Of a DNA stretch of 64,000 bases, positions 37,610 to 47,180 are shown in pieces. Each line of letters opens with the position of its first letter. Within the stretch, counting starts at the first letter, position 1. The stretch is from Flavobacteriales bacterium ALC-1 (GTDB taxonomy: Bacteria > Bacteroidota > Bacteroidia > Flavobacteriales > Flavobacteriaceae). Made by a program: the position numbers and the translations under genes. The notes under the pieces were generated by a model. It did not search any database, was not told the DNA's origin, and saw nothing but the letters and a program-made list of their open reading frames with translations. The DNA lies in the NCBI GenBank assembly GCA_000171875.1, contig ABHI01000001.1, positions 693,001 through 757,000 of the forward strand, read 5' to 3'.

Positions 37610-39001
37610 TTAATAATGGAAATGTTCACTTTCCTTAATAAATGGATTTCCTTTTGCAAGTAATGATTCTTTACCAAGTGACCAAAATACAATCAGTAAA
37701 AACAAACCACCAAATAGTAATATTGACCCTATTTCAGGAATACCAATAGACCATCTAGGACCAACCGTAGCTGGCATAATCCAATTGAAAACATCTACAT
37801 AGTGTCCACAAAGAATTACTATCCCAGCCATGATTACAAACCAGTTAATTCGCTTATAATCACTATTCATTAATAGTAATAATGGGAATATAAAGTTCAT
37901 AGCTAACATACCGAAGAATGGTAATTTGTAATCTTCAATACGCGTTACAAAATATGTTACTTCTTCTGGAATATTAGAATACCAGATTAACATAAATTGA
38001 GAGAACCATAAATACGTCCAGAAAATACTGATACCAAACATAAATTTAGCTAAATCATGAATATGACTATCATTTACAAATTCTAATAAGTTTTTAGATT
38101 TTAAGTAGATAGTAATCATAGCGATTACAGTAATACCACTTACAAACATACTTGCAAATACATACCAACCAAATAGGGTACTAAACCAGTGTGGGTCTAC
38201 ACTCATTATCCAATCCCAAGACATCATTGATTCTGTATAAATATAGAATACTAAGAATGCTGCAGAGATTCTGAAATTCTTTTTAAAGTTTCTGTTATCG
38301 TCTGCATTATCCTGTGCAATAGAGAATTTTCTTGAAAAATGTCTATATAAAGACCAACCTCCTAAAAAGATGAGACCTCTAATAAAAAATCCTGTTTTGT
38401 TTAACCAACCTGATTTACCAGCTACTAATGCATCGTAATTCTCATGACCTACAGTTGTTGTACCTTCTCGTAACCAAATAAATAAATGGCTATCTGCAAC
38501 AAAAGCAATTGCTAATACAATTAGTCCACCAGGCAATACATAAGATGTAATACCTTCCATAACTCTAAAGAGTACAGGTGACCAACCAGCTTGTGCTGCA
38601 TATTGAATCGCATAAAATGCTAAGACACCTAAAGCGATCATAAAGAAAAAGAATGCTGCAACATAAAGTGCAGAGTAAGGTCTATTGTGTATTTGGTGTA
38701 ATGCATGTTCTTCGTGCTCTGTCATTCCACCATGAGCATCATCTCCATGACTCTCTTCTGCATGAGAAGCAGATTCACCATGAGATTCTCCCTGCGCTTC
38801 TTCAGCATGCTCATCACCATGAGCCTCAGTTGTAAGAGCATCATCACCATGACCTCCATGATGTTCTGCAGCTATGACATCAGAAATATTCTCTTCAGTG
38901 ACACTATTAGCATCCATAAAGCCATAACCAACACCTAGTACTCCTAAAACTATCATTACGATAGCGGCTATTTTTAATCGATTTGAAATTTTATATTCCA
39001 T
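37610..39001 (-). CDS. actF: Alternative Complex III subunit ActF (quinol:cytochrome c oxidoreductase)
   Basis: A polytopic membrane subunit with about ten helices, related to ActC/NrfD proteins but without a proven quinol site. It forms part of the membrane arm of Alternative Complex III, which oxidises menaquinol. The N-terminal helix (about 9-27) is followed by a strongly His- and acid-rich stretch (residues 47-105) containing 13 histidines, then helices through to the C-terminus. Landmarks include MSWDWIMSVDPHWFSTLFGWY and FVIMAGIVILCGHYVDVFNWIMP. It lies 26 bases before coxB and 23 bases after actE. Confidence 0.93.
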   Translation of the reverse strand: MEYKISNRLKIAAIVMIVLGVLGVGYGFMDANSVTEENISDVIAAEHHGGHGDDALTTEAHGDEHAEEAQGESHGESASHAEESHGDDAHGGMTEHEEHALHQIHNRPYSALYVAAFFFFMIALGVLAFYAIQYAAQAGWSPVLFRVMEGITSYVLPGGLIVLAIAFVADSHLFIWLREGTTTVGHENYDALVAGKSGWLNKTGFFIRGLIFLGGWSLYRHFSRKFSIAQDNADDNRNFKKNFRISAAFLVFYIYTESMMSWDWIMSVDPHWFSTLFGWYVFASMFVSGITVIAMITIYLKSKNLLEFVNDSHIHDLAKFMFGISIFWTYLWFSQFMLIWYSNIPEEVTYFVTRIEDYKLPFFGMLAMNFIFPLLLLMNSDYKRINWFVIMAGIVILCGHYVDVFNWIMPATVGPRWSIGIPEIGSILLFGGLFLLIVFWSLGKESLLAKGNPFIKESEHFHY

Positions 39002-39023
39002 TTATATAATCTTTATCTAAATC

Positions 39024-39584
39024 TTATTTTTCTAAATCTGCTTTTAGTTTTTCAACATAAGCCACAACTTGCCATCGCTCAGACTCATTTAATTGGTTAG
39101 CATAAGAACCCATAGTATTTTTACCATAATAAATAACATGGTAAATACTACCTGTAGTAATTGCTCTACCTGCATCATTATAAGCAGGAATACCTAATAT
39201 TTTTTCGCGTTGAAATAATTTCCCTTTTCCATCACCTTTATTCCCATGGCAAATACCACAATAAATGTCATACAGAGCTTTACCTTCTTCGTAATCAATT
39301 TCATCAGCTTTTAAAGGAGTATTCAAAGTTGTTTTTGCTAAGTCATAGCCTTCATTTGTATTTTCTATTTCGTAAGGCATAAAGTCTCCTCTTGGAATAG
39401 AACCTTCGGCTGGTAATTGTGCTTCAAAACCATTTGCAAATGCATCAGATTCTTGATACGTTTCATAACCAACAGATTCATACATATTAGGCATGTACTG
39501 ATAATTTGGTCTAGAATCCTTTTGGCAAGACACAAAGCTTACCAATAGTGCTAATGCTCCGATATATTTTAATGCTATTTTCAT
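39024..39584 (-). CDS. actE: Alternative Complex III subunit ActE, monoheme cytochrome c lipoprotein
   Basis: A periplasmic cytochrome c anchored by lipid. The start at 39584 gives a lipoprotein signal (MKIALKYIGALALLVSFVSC); a start four codons earlier would overlap actD by 11 bases. A single heme motif CGICHGNKGDGKG lies at about residue 110, with a distal Met candidate in NTMGSYANQL. It probably passes electrons from the complex to the oxidase. Its length of 186 residues is typical. Confidence 0.93.
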   Translation of the reverse strand: MKIALKYIGALALLVSFVSCQKDSRPNYQYMPNMYESVGYETYQESDAFANGFEAQLPAEGSIPRGDFMPYEIENTNEGYDLAKTTLNTPLKADEIDYEEGKALYDIYCGICHGNKGDGKGKLFQREKILGIPAYNDAGRAITTGSIYHVIYYGKNTMGSYANQLNESERWQVVAYVEKLKADLEK

Positions 39585-39585
39585 A

Positions 39586-40125
39586 TTAATGTGCATCTTC
39601 GTCTTTATCTACAATATTTATTTCAACAGCTCCTGTCTCTTTTAATAATGAAGTTAATTCACTTTCATTACCATGTACCGCTATTTCCATTAAGAAATGA
39701 TCATCTGTTGTTCTAGGGTCTGGATTCTCCGCTTTCTTAAATGGCCACATTCTACTTCTTAAGTAAAACGTAATTACCATTAAATGGGCAGCAAAAAACA
39801 CCGTAAGCTCAAACATAATTGGTACAAACGCTGGCATGTTTTCTAAATAACTAAAGCTTGGTTTACCACCTATGTCTTGTGGCCAATCTTTAATCATTAT
39901 AAAATTCATCATTACAATGGCTACTGCTAAACCAACACAACCATACATAAACGATGCAATAGCAATACGTGTTGGAGCCAGTCCCATTGCCTTGTCTAGT
40001 CCATGAACTGGAAAAGGTGTATATATTTCTTCAATGTGATGCTTTTCTGCCTTTACTGTTTTCACAGCAGACATTAATACATCATCATCTGTATAAATAG
40101 CATGAATTACTTTCGAAGCTTCCAT
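39586..40125 (-). CDS. actD: Alternative Complex III subunit ActD (DUF3341)
   Basis: A 179-residue subunit of the membrane arm with a cytoplasmic or interfacial N-terminal domain (VIHAIYTDDDVLMSAVKTVK, IEEIYTPFPVHGLDKAMGLA) and two helices (about 54-76 and 94-115). The C-terminus (HFLMEIAVHGNESELTSLLKETGAVEINIVD) folds as a small alpha/beta unit. ActD embraces ActC and ActF in known structures of the complex. It is transcribed in the order actA-B-C-D-E-F with one base before the actE ATG. Confidence 0.93.
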   Translation of the reverse strand: MEASKVIHAIYTDDDVLMSAVKTVKAEKHHIEEIYTPFPVHGLDKAMGLAPTRIAIASFMYGCVGLAVAIVMMNFIMIKDWPQDIGGKPSFSYLENMPAFVPIMFELTVFFAAHLMVITFYLRSRMWPFKKAENPDPRTTDDHFLMEIAVHGNESELTSLLKETGAVEINIVDKDEDAH

Positions 40126-40133
40126 AGACTATA

Positions 40134-41879
40134 TTAGTTATTTAATAAATTTTTAGCTTGTCCTGACCAATCATCGCGTTCTGCTCTTCCTGGGAAAGAA
40201 CCCGTGATTGCATCTAACAAGTCATATTCTTTTTTCGTCATCTTACTTACCTGAAGGAATGTGTAAATACCTATACTATTAAGTACGTCTTCCATTTTAG
40301 GTCCAACACCACTGATTTTCTTTAAGTCATCAGCAGTTTCTGTAGTCGCATCAAATGTCCCTATACTTCCTAAAAGGCTATTCACTTTATCTGAATTGTC
40401 GTCTCCAGTTGAAGGTGTTTCTATTGCTTTAGGTGATTCAGTACTTGCAATTAAATTGGATGTTCTCGCATCAGCACCTGTACCAACTAAACTATCACCA
40501 CGCTCTCTAATTTTCTTATAACGTTCACCAGATGATTTTAAAATGGTTTTCACCTCTGCTTGTGCAATTACTGGGAAAGTACGTGAGTACAATAAGAATA
40601 ACACAAAGAAGAAACCAATTGTTCCGATGAAGATTCCAATATCTACAAATGTTGGTGAGAACATTGTCCATGATGATGGTAAATAATCTCTATGTAATGA
40701 AGTTACAATAATTACGAAACGTTCAAACCACATACCAATGTTTACAACTATAGAGATGAAGAATGAGAACATAATACTTGTTCTTAATTTTTTGAACCAC
40801 ATGAACTGTGGCGAGAATACATTACAACACATCATTGACCAATAAGCCCACCAATAAGGTCCTGTAGCTCTATTTAAGAATGCATACTGTTCGTATTCTA
40901 CACCAGAATACCAAGCAATAAATAACTCAGTGATATATGCCACACCAACGATAGAACCTGTAATCATAATGACTATGTTCATTAACTCTATGTGTTGTAC
41001 CGTGATATAATCTTCAAGGTTACACACTTTTCTCATAATAATAAGAAGTGTGTTTACCATGGCAAATCCTGAGAAAATCGCACCTGCAACAAAGTAAGGT
41101 GGAAAAATCGTTGTATGCCATCCTGGAATCACCGACGTGGCGAAATCAAACGATACAATCGTGTGTACAGAAAGTACTAAAGGTGTTGCTAAACCAGCAA
41201 GTACTAAAGATACTTCTTCAAAACGTTGCCAATCTTTTGCTCTACCTGACCAACCAAAACTTAATAAAGCATATATTTTCTTTTGGAAAGGTCTAACAGC
41301 TCTATCTCTAATCATGGCGAAATCTGGTAATAAACCTGTCCACCAGAATACTAATGATACAGATAAGTACGTAGAAATCGCGAATACATCCCAAAGTAAA
41401 GGAGAGTTAAAGTTTACCCATAACGAACCAAATTGATTAGGAATCGGTAATACCCAATAGGCTAACCATGGTCGACCCATGTGAATAATTGGGAATAAAC
41501 CTGCTTGTACTACCGAAAAAATTGTCATGGCTTCAGCAGATCGGTTAATTGCCATTCTCCATTTTTGACGGAAGAGTAAAAGTACTGCAGAAATCAGTGT
41601 TCCTGCGTGACCAATACCAACCCACCAAACGAAGTTAGTAATATCCCAAGCCCAGTCTACAGTGTTGTTAAGACCCCAAACTCCAATACCTGTTGAAATG
41701 GTATAAATAATACAACCTATTCCCCAAAGGAATGCAACCAAAGCTATACTGAAAACAATCCACCATGCTCTGTTGGCTTTGCCTTCTACTGGTCTTGCTA
41801 CATCAACGGTAACATCGTGATACGATTTTTCTCCAGTAACTAAAGGTCTTCTAATAGGTGCTTCGTAATGAGACGCCAT
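40134..41879 (-). CDS. actC: Alternative Complex III subunit ActC (NrfD/PsrC type) with HhH tail
   Basis: The menaquinol-oxidising membrane subunit of Alternative Complex III, with about ten helices. Typical segments are WVGIGHAGTLISAVLLLFRQ (start of the quinol-site region), MNRSAEAMTIFS-like (AINRSAEAMTIFSVVQAGL), and WYSGVEYEQYAFLNRATGPYWWAYWSM. Residues of about 450-510 form a Ser/Thr-rich linker. Beyond it, about residues 512-581, lies an additional helix-hairpin-helix domain (KKISGVGPKMEDVLNSIGI) like those on ribosomal protein L21- or NADH dehydrogenase-associated proteins. The HhH tail is not part of the classical subunit. Coupled to actD by 8 bases. Confidence 0.93.
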   Translation of the reverse strand: MASHYEAPIRRPLVTGEKSYHDVTVDVARPVEGKANRAWWIVFSIALVAFLWGIGCIIYTISTGIGVWGLNNTVDWAWDITNFVWWVGIGHAGTLISAVLLLFRQKWRMAINRSAEAMTIFSVVQAGLFPIIHMGRPWLAYWVLPIPNQFGSLWVNFNSPLLWDVFAISTYLSVSLVFWWTGLLPDFAMIRDRAVRPFQKKIYALLSFGWSGRAKDWQRFEEVSLVLAGLATPLVLSVHTIVSFDFATSVIPGWHTTIFPPYFVAGAIFSGFAMVNTLLIIMRKVCNLEDYITVQHIELMNIVIMITGSIVGVAYITELFIAWYSGVEYEQYAFLNRATGPYWWAYWSMMCCNVFSPQFMWFKKLRTSIMFSFFISIVVNIGMWFERFVIIVTSLHRDYLPSSWTMFSPTFVDIGIFIGTIGFFFVLFLLYSRTFPVIAQAEVKTILKSSGERYKKIRERGDSLVGTGADARTSNLIASTESPKAIETPSTGDDNSDKVNSLLGSIGTFDATTETADDLKKISGVGPKMEDVLNSIGIYTFLQVSKMTKKEYDLLDAITGSFPGRAERDDWSGQAKNLLNN

Positions 41880-41909
41880 AATTATATACGTGTTTCTTTA
41901 ATTTTTAAT

Positions 41910-44900
41910 TTATGCTTTAGATGTATTTCTCACCTTTGTTTGATAGAATACGTTTGGTTTTGTACCTACGCTTTCTAACAAGTGATACATACGATCATCT
42001 TCTTTTAATGCTGTAATTTTACTGTCTTTGTTATTAACATCACCAAATATCATAGCTCCGTTTCCACATGCAGCAGAACAAGCCGTTTGGAATTCTCCAT
42101 CTCTAACTTCTCTACCATCACGTTTAGCATCAAGAATTGTTTTTTGTGTTTTTTGAATACACATAGAACATTTTTCCATCACACCACGAGATCTAACAGT
42201 AACATCTGGGTTTAATACCATACGTCCTAAATCGTCATTCATGTAGTAATCAAACTCATCATTCTTATTGTATAAGAACCAGTTAAAACGACGCACTTTA
42301 TAAGGACAGTTGTTTGCACAATATCTTGTACCTACACAACGGTTATAAGCCATATGATTTTGACCTTGACGACCATGAGATGTTGCAGCAACAGGGCAAA
42401 CCGTTTCACAAGGAGCATGATTACAATGTTGACACATTACTGGCTGAAATGCAACTTGAGGATTATCTGCAGGATTTTCCATCTCACCAAAACCACCTAA
42501 AGAACCATTGTCTCCAAATAAACCATCAAAACCTTCTTTTTTAGCATCATCAGCTTTAAAAGTATCTTGATGCGAATAATAACGATCAATACGCAACCAG
42601 TGCATATTTCTACTTCGTCTCACTTCAGATTTACCAACTACAGGAACGTTGTTTTCTGCATGACATGCAATAACACATGCTCCACATCCTGTACAGGCAT
42701 TTAAATCTATAGACAAATTGAAATGATGACCTATTGATCGGTCAAAAGAATCCCATAAATCAACATCTGGGCTTGTAACTTCTACAGGCTCATGATTTAA
42801 TGACACTACAGGAACAGCATTCCAATGCTTCTTATCTTCTGTATTAAATATTTCTAAAGTTGTTTCCTTAATAATATCACCACGACCCATTAAGGTATTA
42901 TGTAATTGCAAACATGCAAACTCATGTTCACCAGAAGCTTTTTCTACAGTAACATCTTGAGCTGAACTGAAATTTTGGTATAACGGATAAGCGTTAACAC
43001 CTGTTTTCATTTCTTCTTTAAGAGCATCTGATGTTCTACCATAACCTAAAGCCATTCCAACCGAACCTTTTGCTTGTCCTGGTTGAATAATTACTGGAAC
43101 CGTAATTGGTTCTTGACCAGAAATTGTAACTTTAGCATAACTAGCATTTAATCCACCGTTGGCAACATTCCAGTTTTTTAATTCTAATTCTTCAGCATCT
43201 GCCTGAGAAACTGTTAAGTAGTTATCCCAAGTCGTTCTTGTGATTGGATCAGGAAATTCTTGTAACCAAGGGTTATTAGCTTGTTGACCGTCTCCCATAC
43301 CAATTTTGGTATAGAGTGAAAGTTCCATTCCACCATTAGATTTCACTGAATTAGCTAAAGCTCTTGCAGCTGCACCTCCTGTTAATGTAGATGCTGTATC
43401 TGAAGCACCGTTATTTACAGTAGTAGAAGTTGTAGTCGTTGTATATTCGTCTTTGTCTTCTTCTTTGATACCAACACCAACGGCTACGTCGTGAATAATA
43501 CCACCAACAAAGGTTCTATCATTTTTATCTTTTAATTCTGAAGTTGTTGTTTCAACAGTTGATGCTCCATTACCTGCACCACCTGCAACAAACACACCAT
43601 CTTGAACGGCTTTGTTGAATGATGTACCCCCTAAGATATTACTCGTCCAATACGATTTAATATAATCTCTATATGACGAACCATTTCCGTTCCAAGCTAA
43701 AAGCACATCTTGGAATTGCTTTGTATCAAACAATGGACGAATTGTTGGTTGCATCATCGAAAAGTGACCAGACTTAAATTCGTAATCTCCCCAAGATTCT
43801 AAGTTATGAGGTGCTGCAGCGATATAATTACAAATAGAAGATGTTTCATCTTGCTTCATCGAAAACGCTACAGATAAATCTGTTTTAGCTAATCCTTCAG
43901 CAAAATCAGCTGAATTTGGTAAGCTGTATATTGGATTAACACCATTCATTATAATGGCACCAACTTTACCAGCCTTCATATCAGCGACTAATTGCATTAC
44001 AGCTTTGTCACTTCCTTGTCTTGTATTAATAGTAGTTTTAGGGTCGAAAGCTTTACTTCTTAAGTGCTCATTTATTTCTAAAGCTACAGTCTGTGCATCA
44101 ACATCTTGAACACCTGTTACCACAACAGCATTGCTTCCAGCCAAACTTAATTCTTTAGCTGCTGCCTTAACTGCTGCATCTAATCCATCAGAAAGTTTAG
44201 CACCTCCTGCAGAATTTCCTGTAACTTCACTATATAATTTAGCTAAAGCTAATTTCTGTTCGCTTGGTTTTAATGGTACACGCTTATCTGCGTTTGCACC
44301 TGATAATGACATATTAGATTCAAACTGAATATGTCTAGACATTTTACCATGATCTGGAATACGTTTTGCTGAATAACCAGAATCAAAACCTCCACCTTGC
44401 CAATCTCCTAAGAAATCCGCTCCAATAGAAACGATAGTCATTGCTTTAGAGAAATCGTAATTAGCCATTCCTCTTCTTCCGTACTTGGCTTGATATGCAT
44501 CTAATGTTGCAGATTCTGAAACTGCATCGTAAGCAATGTGCCTAACATTACCATATTTTGATGCAAATTCTGCAACTAATTTATTTGTAGATGGACTTGG
44601 CATTGACGCTGTTAAAAACACAATTTGTTTTCCATCACTAAGTCCGTTTAACGCTGAAGTTGTTTCAGACATAAAGGCATCCCAAGAGATTGTTGTTTCA
44701 CCTTTCATTGGTGACTTCACTCTCTTATTATCATACAATCCTAAAACCGACGCATTAACTCTTGCATTAGCTACACCATTGGTGCCAGCATCTGTATTAC
44801 TCTCGATTTTAATTGGTCTTCCTTCTCTTGTCTTTACTAAAACACTAGCAAAATCAAACCCATTTGCAATAGTCGTTGCATAGTAATTAGCCACACCAGG

Positions 44901-45167
44901 AATAATCTCCGTAGGTTGGTTTACATAAGGAATTGATTTAATCACTGGACCTTCACAAGCTACTAATGAAGCTGCAGCTGTACTAAATCCAACGTATTTT
45001 AAGAAATCACGACGCGACGTAGATGAAGACTCTAAAGTTTCTTTATCTCCTAAAAACTCATCTGTTGGAATTTCATCTACAAATTCGTTTTGTTGTAGCG
45101 TCTCAACAATAGAGCTATTTTCGTTTAGCTCTTCAACACTTTTCCAGTATTTCTTGTTTGATGACAT
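41910..45167 (-). CDS. actB: Alternative Complex III subunit ActB, iron-sulfur protein
   Basis: A periplasmic 1085-residue subunit of Alternative Complex III carrying iron-sulfur clusters. A twin-arginine signal lies internally (SRRDFLKYVGFSTAAASL at about 51-68), so the protein is exported folded. The first two thirds resemble a molybdopterin oxidoreductase B1 domain that has lost its cofactor. The C-terminal B2 part has four cysteine motifs (CTGCGACVIAC, CNHAPCETVCP, CVGTRYCANNCP, CSMCIQKTQ) for three [4Fe-4S] and one [3Fe-4S] cluster. A Ser/Thr/Gly-rich repeat (about 560-600, TTTTTSTTV) is a low-complexity insert. It is between actA and actC. Confidence 0.94.
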   Translation of the reverse strand: MSSNKKYWKSVEELNENSSIVETLQQNEFVDEIPTDEFLGDKETLESSSTSRRDFLKYVGFSTAAASLVACEGPVIKSIPYVNQPTEIIPGVANYYATTIANGFDFASVLVKTREGRPIKIESNTDAGTNGVANARVNASVLGLYDNKRVKSPMKGETTISWDAFMSETTSALNGLSDGKQIVFLTASMPSPSTNKLVAEFASKYGNVRHIAYDAVSESATLDAYQAKYGRRGMANYDFSKAMTIVSIGADFLGDWQGGGFDSGYSAKRIPDHGKMSRHIQFESNMSLSGANADKRVPLKPSEQKLALAKLYSEVTGNSAGGAKLSDGLDAAVKAAAKELSLAGSNAVVVTGVQDVDAQTVALEINEHLRSKAFDPKTTINTRQGSDKAVMQLVADMKAGKVGAIIMNGVNPIYSLPNSADFAEGLAKTDLSVAFSMKQDETSSICNYIAAAPHNLESWGDYEFKSGHFSMMQPTIRPLFDTKQFQDVLLAWNGNGSSYRDYIKSYWTSNILGGTSFNKAVQDGVFVAGGAGNGASTVETTTSELKDKNDRTFVGGIIHDVAVGVGIKEEDKDEYTTTTTSTTVNNGASDTASTLTGGAAARALANSVKSNGGMELSLYTKIGMGDGQQANNPWLQEFPDPITRTTWDNYLTVSQADAEELELKNWNVANGGLNASYAKVTISGQEPITVPVIIQPGQAKGSVGMALGYGRTSDALKEEMKTGVNAYPLYQNFSSAQDVTVEKASGEHEFACLQLHNTLMGRGDIIKETTLEIFNTEDKKHWNAVPVVSLNHEPVEVTSPDVDLWDSFDRSIGHHFNLSIDLNACTGCGACVIACHAENNVPVVGKSEVRRSRNMHWLRIDRYYSHQDTFKADDAKKEGFDGLFGDNGSLGGFGEMENPADNPQVAFQPVMCQHCNHAPCETVCPVAATSHGRQGQNHMAYNRCVGTRYCANNCPYKVRRFNWFLYNKNDEFDYYMNDDLGRMVLNPDVTVRSRGVMEKCSMCIQKTQKTILDAKRDGREVRDGEFQTACSAACGNGAMIFGDVNNKDSKITALKEDDRMYHLLESVGTKPNVFYQTKVRNTSKA

Positions 45168-45234
45168 ATTTTTCAGTTATATAGTTGTTAGTTGATAGTG
45201 ATTAGTATTACTAAACTTCAACTGTATATTTAAT

Positions 45235-46521
45235 TTAATAGTGACATTTACCACATTCTAATCCACCCATCTGTGCTGCAGTTAACTGCTCAACTCCATA
45301 TTCCTTAGATAGTTGTTCGTGAATTTTAGTATAGTAAGCATTGTCTTTAACTTTTACGTTTGTCTCTCTGTGACAGTTAATACACCAACCCATTGTTAAT
45401 GGTGATTCTTGGTACACAATTTCCATTTCTTCAACAGGACCATGACAGGTCTGACATTCTATACCGCCAACCGTAACGTGTTGTGAGTGGTTAAAATAAG
45501 CGAAATCGGGTAAGTTATGAACTCGTATCCACTTCACTGGTTTTGATTCACCAGTATAAGCTGTTCCATCCCATCCTACAGCATCGTATAGTTTTTGAAT
45601 TTCCGCATCATAATCTACCCCGTATTCTTTTCCTTCTGCTAAGGTTTCTGGTGCCACTTCACTAATTGATTTATGACAGTTCATACAAACATTTAATGAT
45701 GGAATACCAGATGTTTTACTAACTCTTGCAGAAGAGTGACAGTATTTACAATCGATACCATTATCACCTGCATGAATTCTATGCGAATAATGAATTGGTT
45801 GTACCGGCTCGTAACCTTGATTTACATCTATTTGCATAAAGTAACCATACACAAAATACCCACTTGCTAATAAGAAGAAGATTGCTGTTACTAATACTAA
45901 AAATTGGTTTTGAGCAAATGCTTTCCAAATAGGAGTCCCTTTATCTTTAGTTGCAGTCTCTATCCCTTTAGCATCCGCAAAACGGTTTAAAGTACGTTTC
46001 ACTAAAACTAAAGCCATTGCTAATAAACCAAATAATACAGCTAATGCACCAAGGATTAAGTTGTTTGAAACTCCATCATCAGTTGATTTTCCTCCAGGGC
46101 CAGGATCTGGGCCAGGCGGAGGTGGAGGAGCTGGCGCAGCTGTGTAAGCTAATATATCTGAAATTTGCTGATCTTCTAACTGCGGAAAAGCAGTCATTGC
46201 AACACCATTATACTCATTATAAATTTTAACAGCATAAGCATCACCTGCTTTAACCATTGCTGCACTATTACGAATCCAAGCATTAAGCCATGCTCTATCT
46301 AAGCCTTGCTCATCTGCTAATCTTGCTTCTACATTACGTAAGGCAGGACCAGTCATTGGCTTATCTAATTTGTGGCAAGCCGCACAATTGGTATTAAATA
46401 AGGCTTTTCCATTTTTAGGATCACCATCTTGAGCAGTAAGAGAGGTTGAAAACGTGAGTAATAAAATAAAACCTAAATAAAGAATCTTTGAGGTTAAATT
46501 ACGGTAGATCACCTGTTTCAT
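45235..46521 (-). CDS. actA: Alternative Complex III subunit ActA, hexaheme cytochrome c
   Basis: A membrane-anchored multiheme cytochrome. With the ATG at 46521 the protein has a signal peptide (SKILYLGFILLLTFSTSLTAQ); an ATG at 46566 would add 15 polar residues. An N-terminal monoheme cytochrome c domain (CAACHK) is followed by a Pro/Gly linker (PAPPPPPGPDPGPGG), two membrane helices, and a C-terminal domain with five more CXXCH motifs (CKYCH, CMNCH, CQTCH, CINCH and CGKCH at the very end). Six c hemes fit an ActA with a fused cytochrome, so the fused domain may deliver electrons directly to CoxB. It is the first gene of the operon; the promoter is at 46604-46634. Confidence 0.94.
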   Translation of the reverse strand: MKQVIYRNLTSKILYLGFILLLTFSTSLTAQDGDPKNGKALFNTNCAACHKLDKPMTGPALRNVEARLADEQGLDRAWLNAWIRNSAAMVKAGDAYAVKIYNEYNGVAMTAFPQLEDQQISDILAYTAAPAPPPPPGPDPGPGGKSTDDGVSNNLILGALAVLFGLLAMALVLVKRTLNRFADAKGIETATKDKGTPIWKAFAQNQFLVLVTAIFFLLASGYFVYGYFMQIDVNQGYEPVQPIHYSHRIHAGDNGIDCKYCHSSARVSKTSGIPSLNVCMNCHKSISEVAPETLAEGKEYGVDYDAEIQKLYDAVGWDGTAYTGESKPVKWIRVHNLPDFAYFNHSQHVTVGGIECQTCHGPVEEMEIVYQESPLTMGWCINCHRETNVKVKDNAYYTKIHEQLSKEYGVEQLTAAQMGGLECGKCHY

Positions 46522-46603
46522 ATTGTTGGTTGAATTATCTTCTAAACTTTGGTACGATTTTTTCATTCAATTTGAGAACAAAACATGTTTATAAAAACTC
46601 ATG

Positions 46604-46634
46604 CAAAAGTAATATTTAAAGTCGATTTTAGAAA
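46604..46634 (-). promoter_or_regulatory. Promoter for the act-cox operon
   Basis: On the - strand: TTTC (46634-46631), 19-base spacer, TACTTTTG (46611-46604). The same -7 hexamer family is used at gcvH. The start point near 46597 allows either actA start codon. Confidence 0.55.
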
Positions 46635-46707
46635 TGTTAGCGAACTGTTAATACATAATTTATACCAATTCTAAATAACATATTTAAATGATTTCCGTTG
46701 AATATAA

Positions 46708-46715
46708 TACCTTTG
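46708..46715 (+). promoter_or_regulatory. -7 box for the SPOR protein gene
   Basis: TACCTTTG matches TAnnTTTG and ends 18 bases before the ATG at 46734. Because it lies downstream of the alternative ATG at 46698, it argues for the 46734 start. No good TTTG is seen at -33. Confidence 0.5.
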
Positions 46716-46733
46716 CATTTTAAATACAGAATT

Positions 46734-47117
46734 ATGACATTTAAAACCAAATACATAAGCTTCGTTATTTTATTATTAACGATTTCTCTTACAGCCAATG
46801 CACAGCAAGGAGAAGTTAATGTAACTCAAGATAGTGACATAGATAAATTGTTAGAATTTAAAAAAGATATTAAGACTTCTAAAGTTTATAGAATTCAGGT
46901 TTATCAGAGTGTTGATCCAGACAAAGCACAGCGCGAAAAAGCGAATTTTTTGAACTCTTACGGAGAATGGCCCGCTGAAGTTGTGTGGAATACTCCAAAC
47001 TATAAAGTTTGGGTTGGTAATTTTTCTACCAGATTAGAAGCAGATAGAGCTTGGGTGAAAATTAAGAAAAAATACATGAGTGCTATTGTTTTTCAACCCA
47101 AGTCAGACAAAAAATAG
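46734..47117 (+). CDS. Secreted SPOR-domain protein
   Basis: A 127-residue periplasmic protein: a signal peptide (FVILLLTISLTANA) followed by a short linker and one SPOR domain (about 45-125; VYRIQVYQSVDPDKAQREK, YGEWPAEVVWNTPNYKVWVG, NFSTRLEADRAWVKIKKKY). SPOR domains bind glycan strands stripped of stem peptides at division sites. The protein contains nothing else, so it may be an accessory to septal wall turnover. It lies between the act operon and infB, with a shared terminator downstream. Confidence 0.88.
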   Translation: MTFKTKYISFVILLLTISLTANAQQGEVNVTQDSDIDKLLEFKKDIKTSKVYRIQVYQSVDPDKAQREKANFLNSYGEWPAEVVWNTPNYKVWVGNFSTRLEADRAWVKIKKKYMSAIVFQPKSDKK

Positions 47118-47134
47118 GCGCAATATTATTACAC

Positions 47135-47165
47135 AAAAAAAGCGACCGCATGGTCGCTTTTTTTA
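47135..47165. terminator. Bidirectional terminator between the SPOR gene and infB
   Basis: GCGACC (47142-47147) pairs with GGTCGC (47152-47157), flanked by A7 and T7 tracts, so it works in both directions for the SPOR gene (+) and the infB operon (-). Confidence 0.9.
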
Positions 47166-47180
47166 TATCTATAATTGAAC

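Noticed and set aside
41910..45167. ActB as an active molybdenum enzyme
   Set aside because: It lies in an act operon, and the B1 part has the degenerate form known to lack the cofactor.
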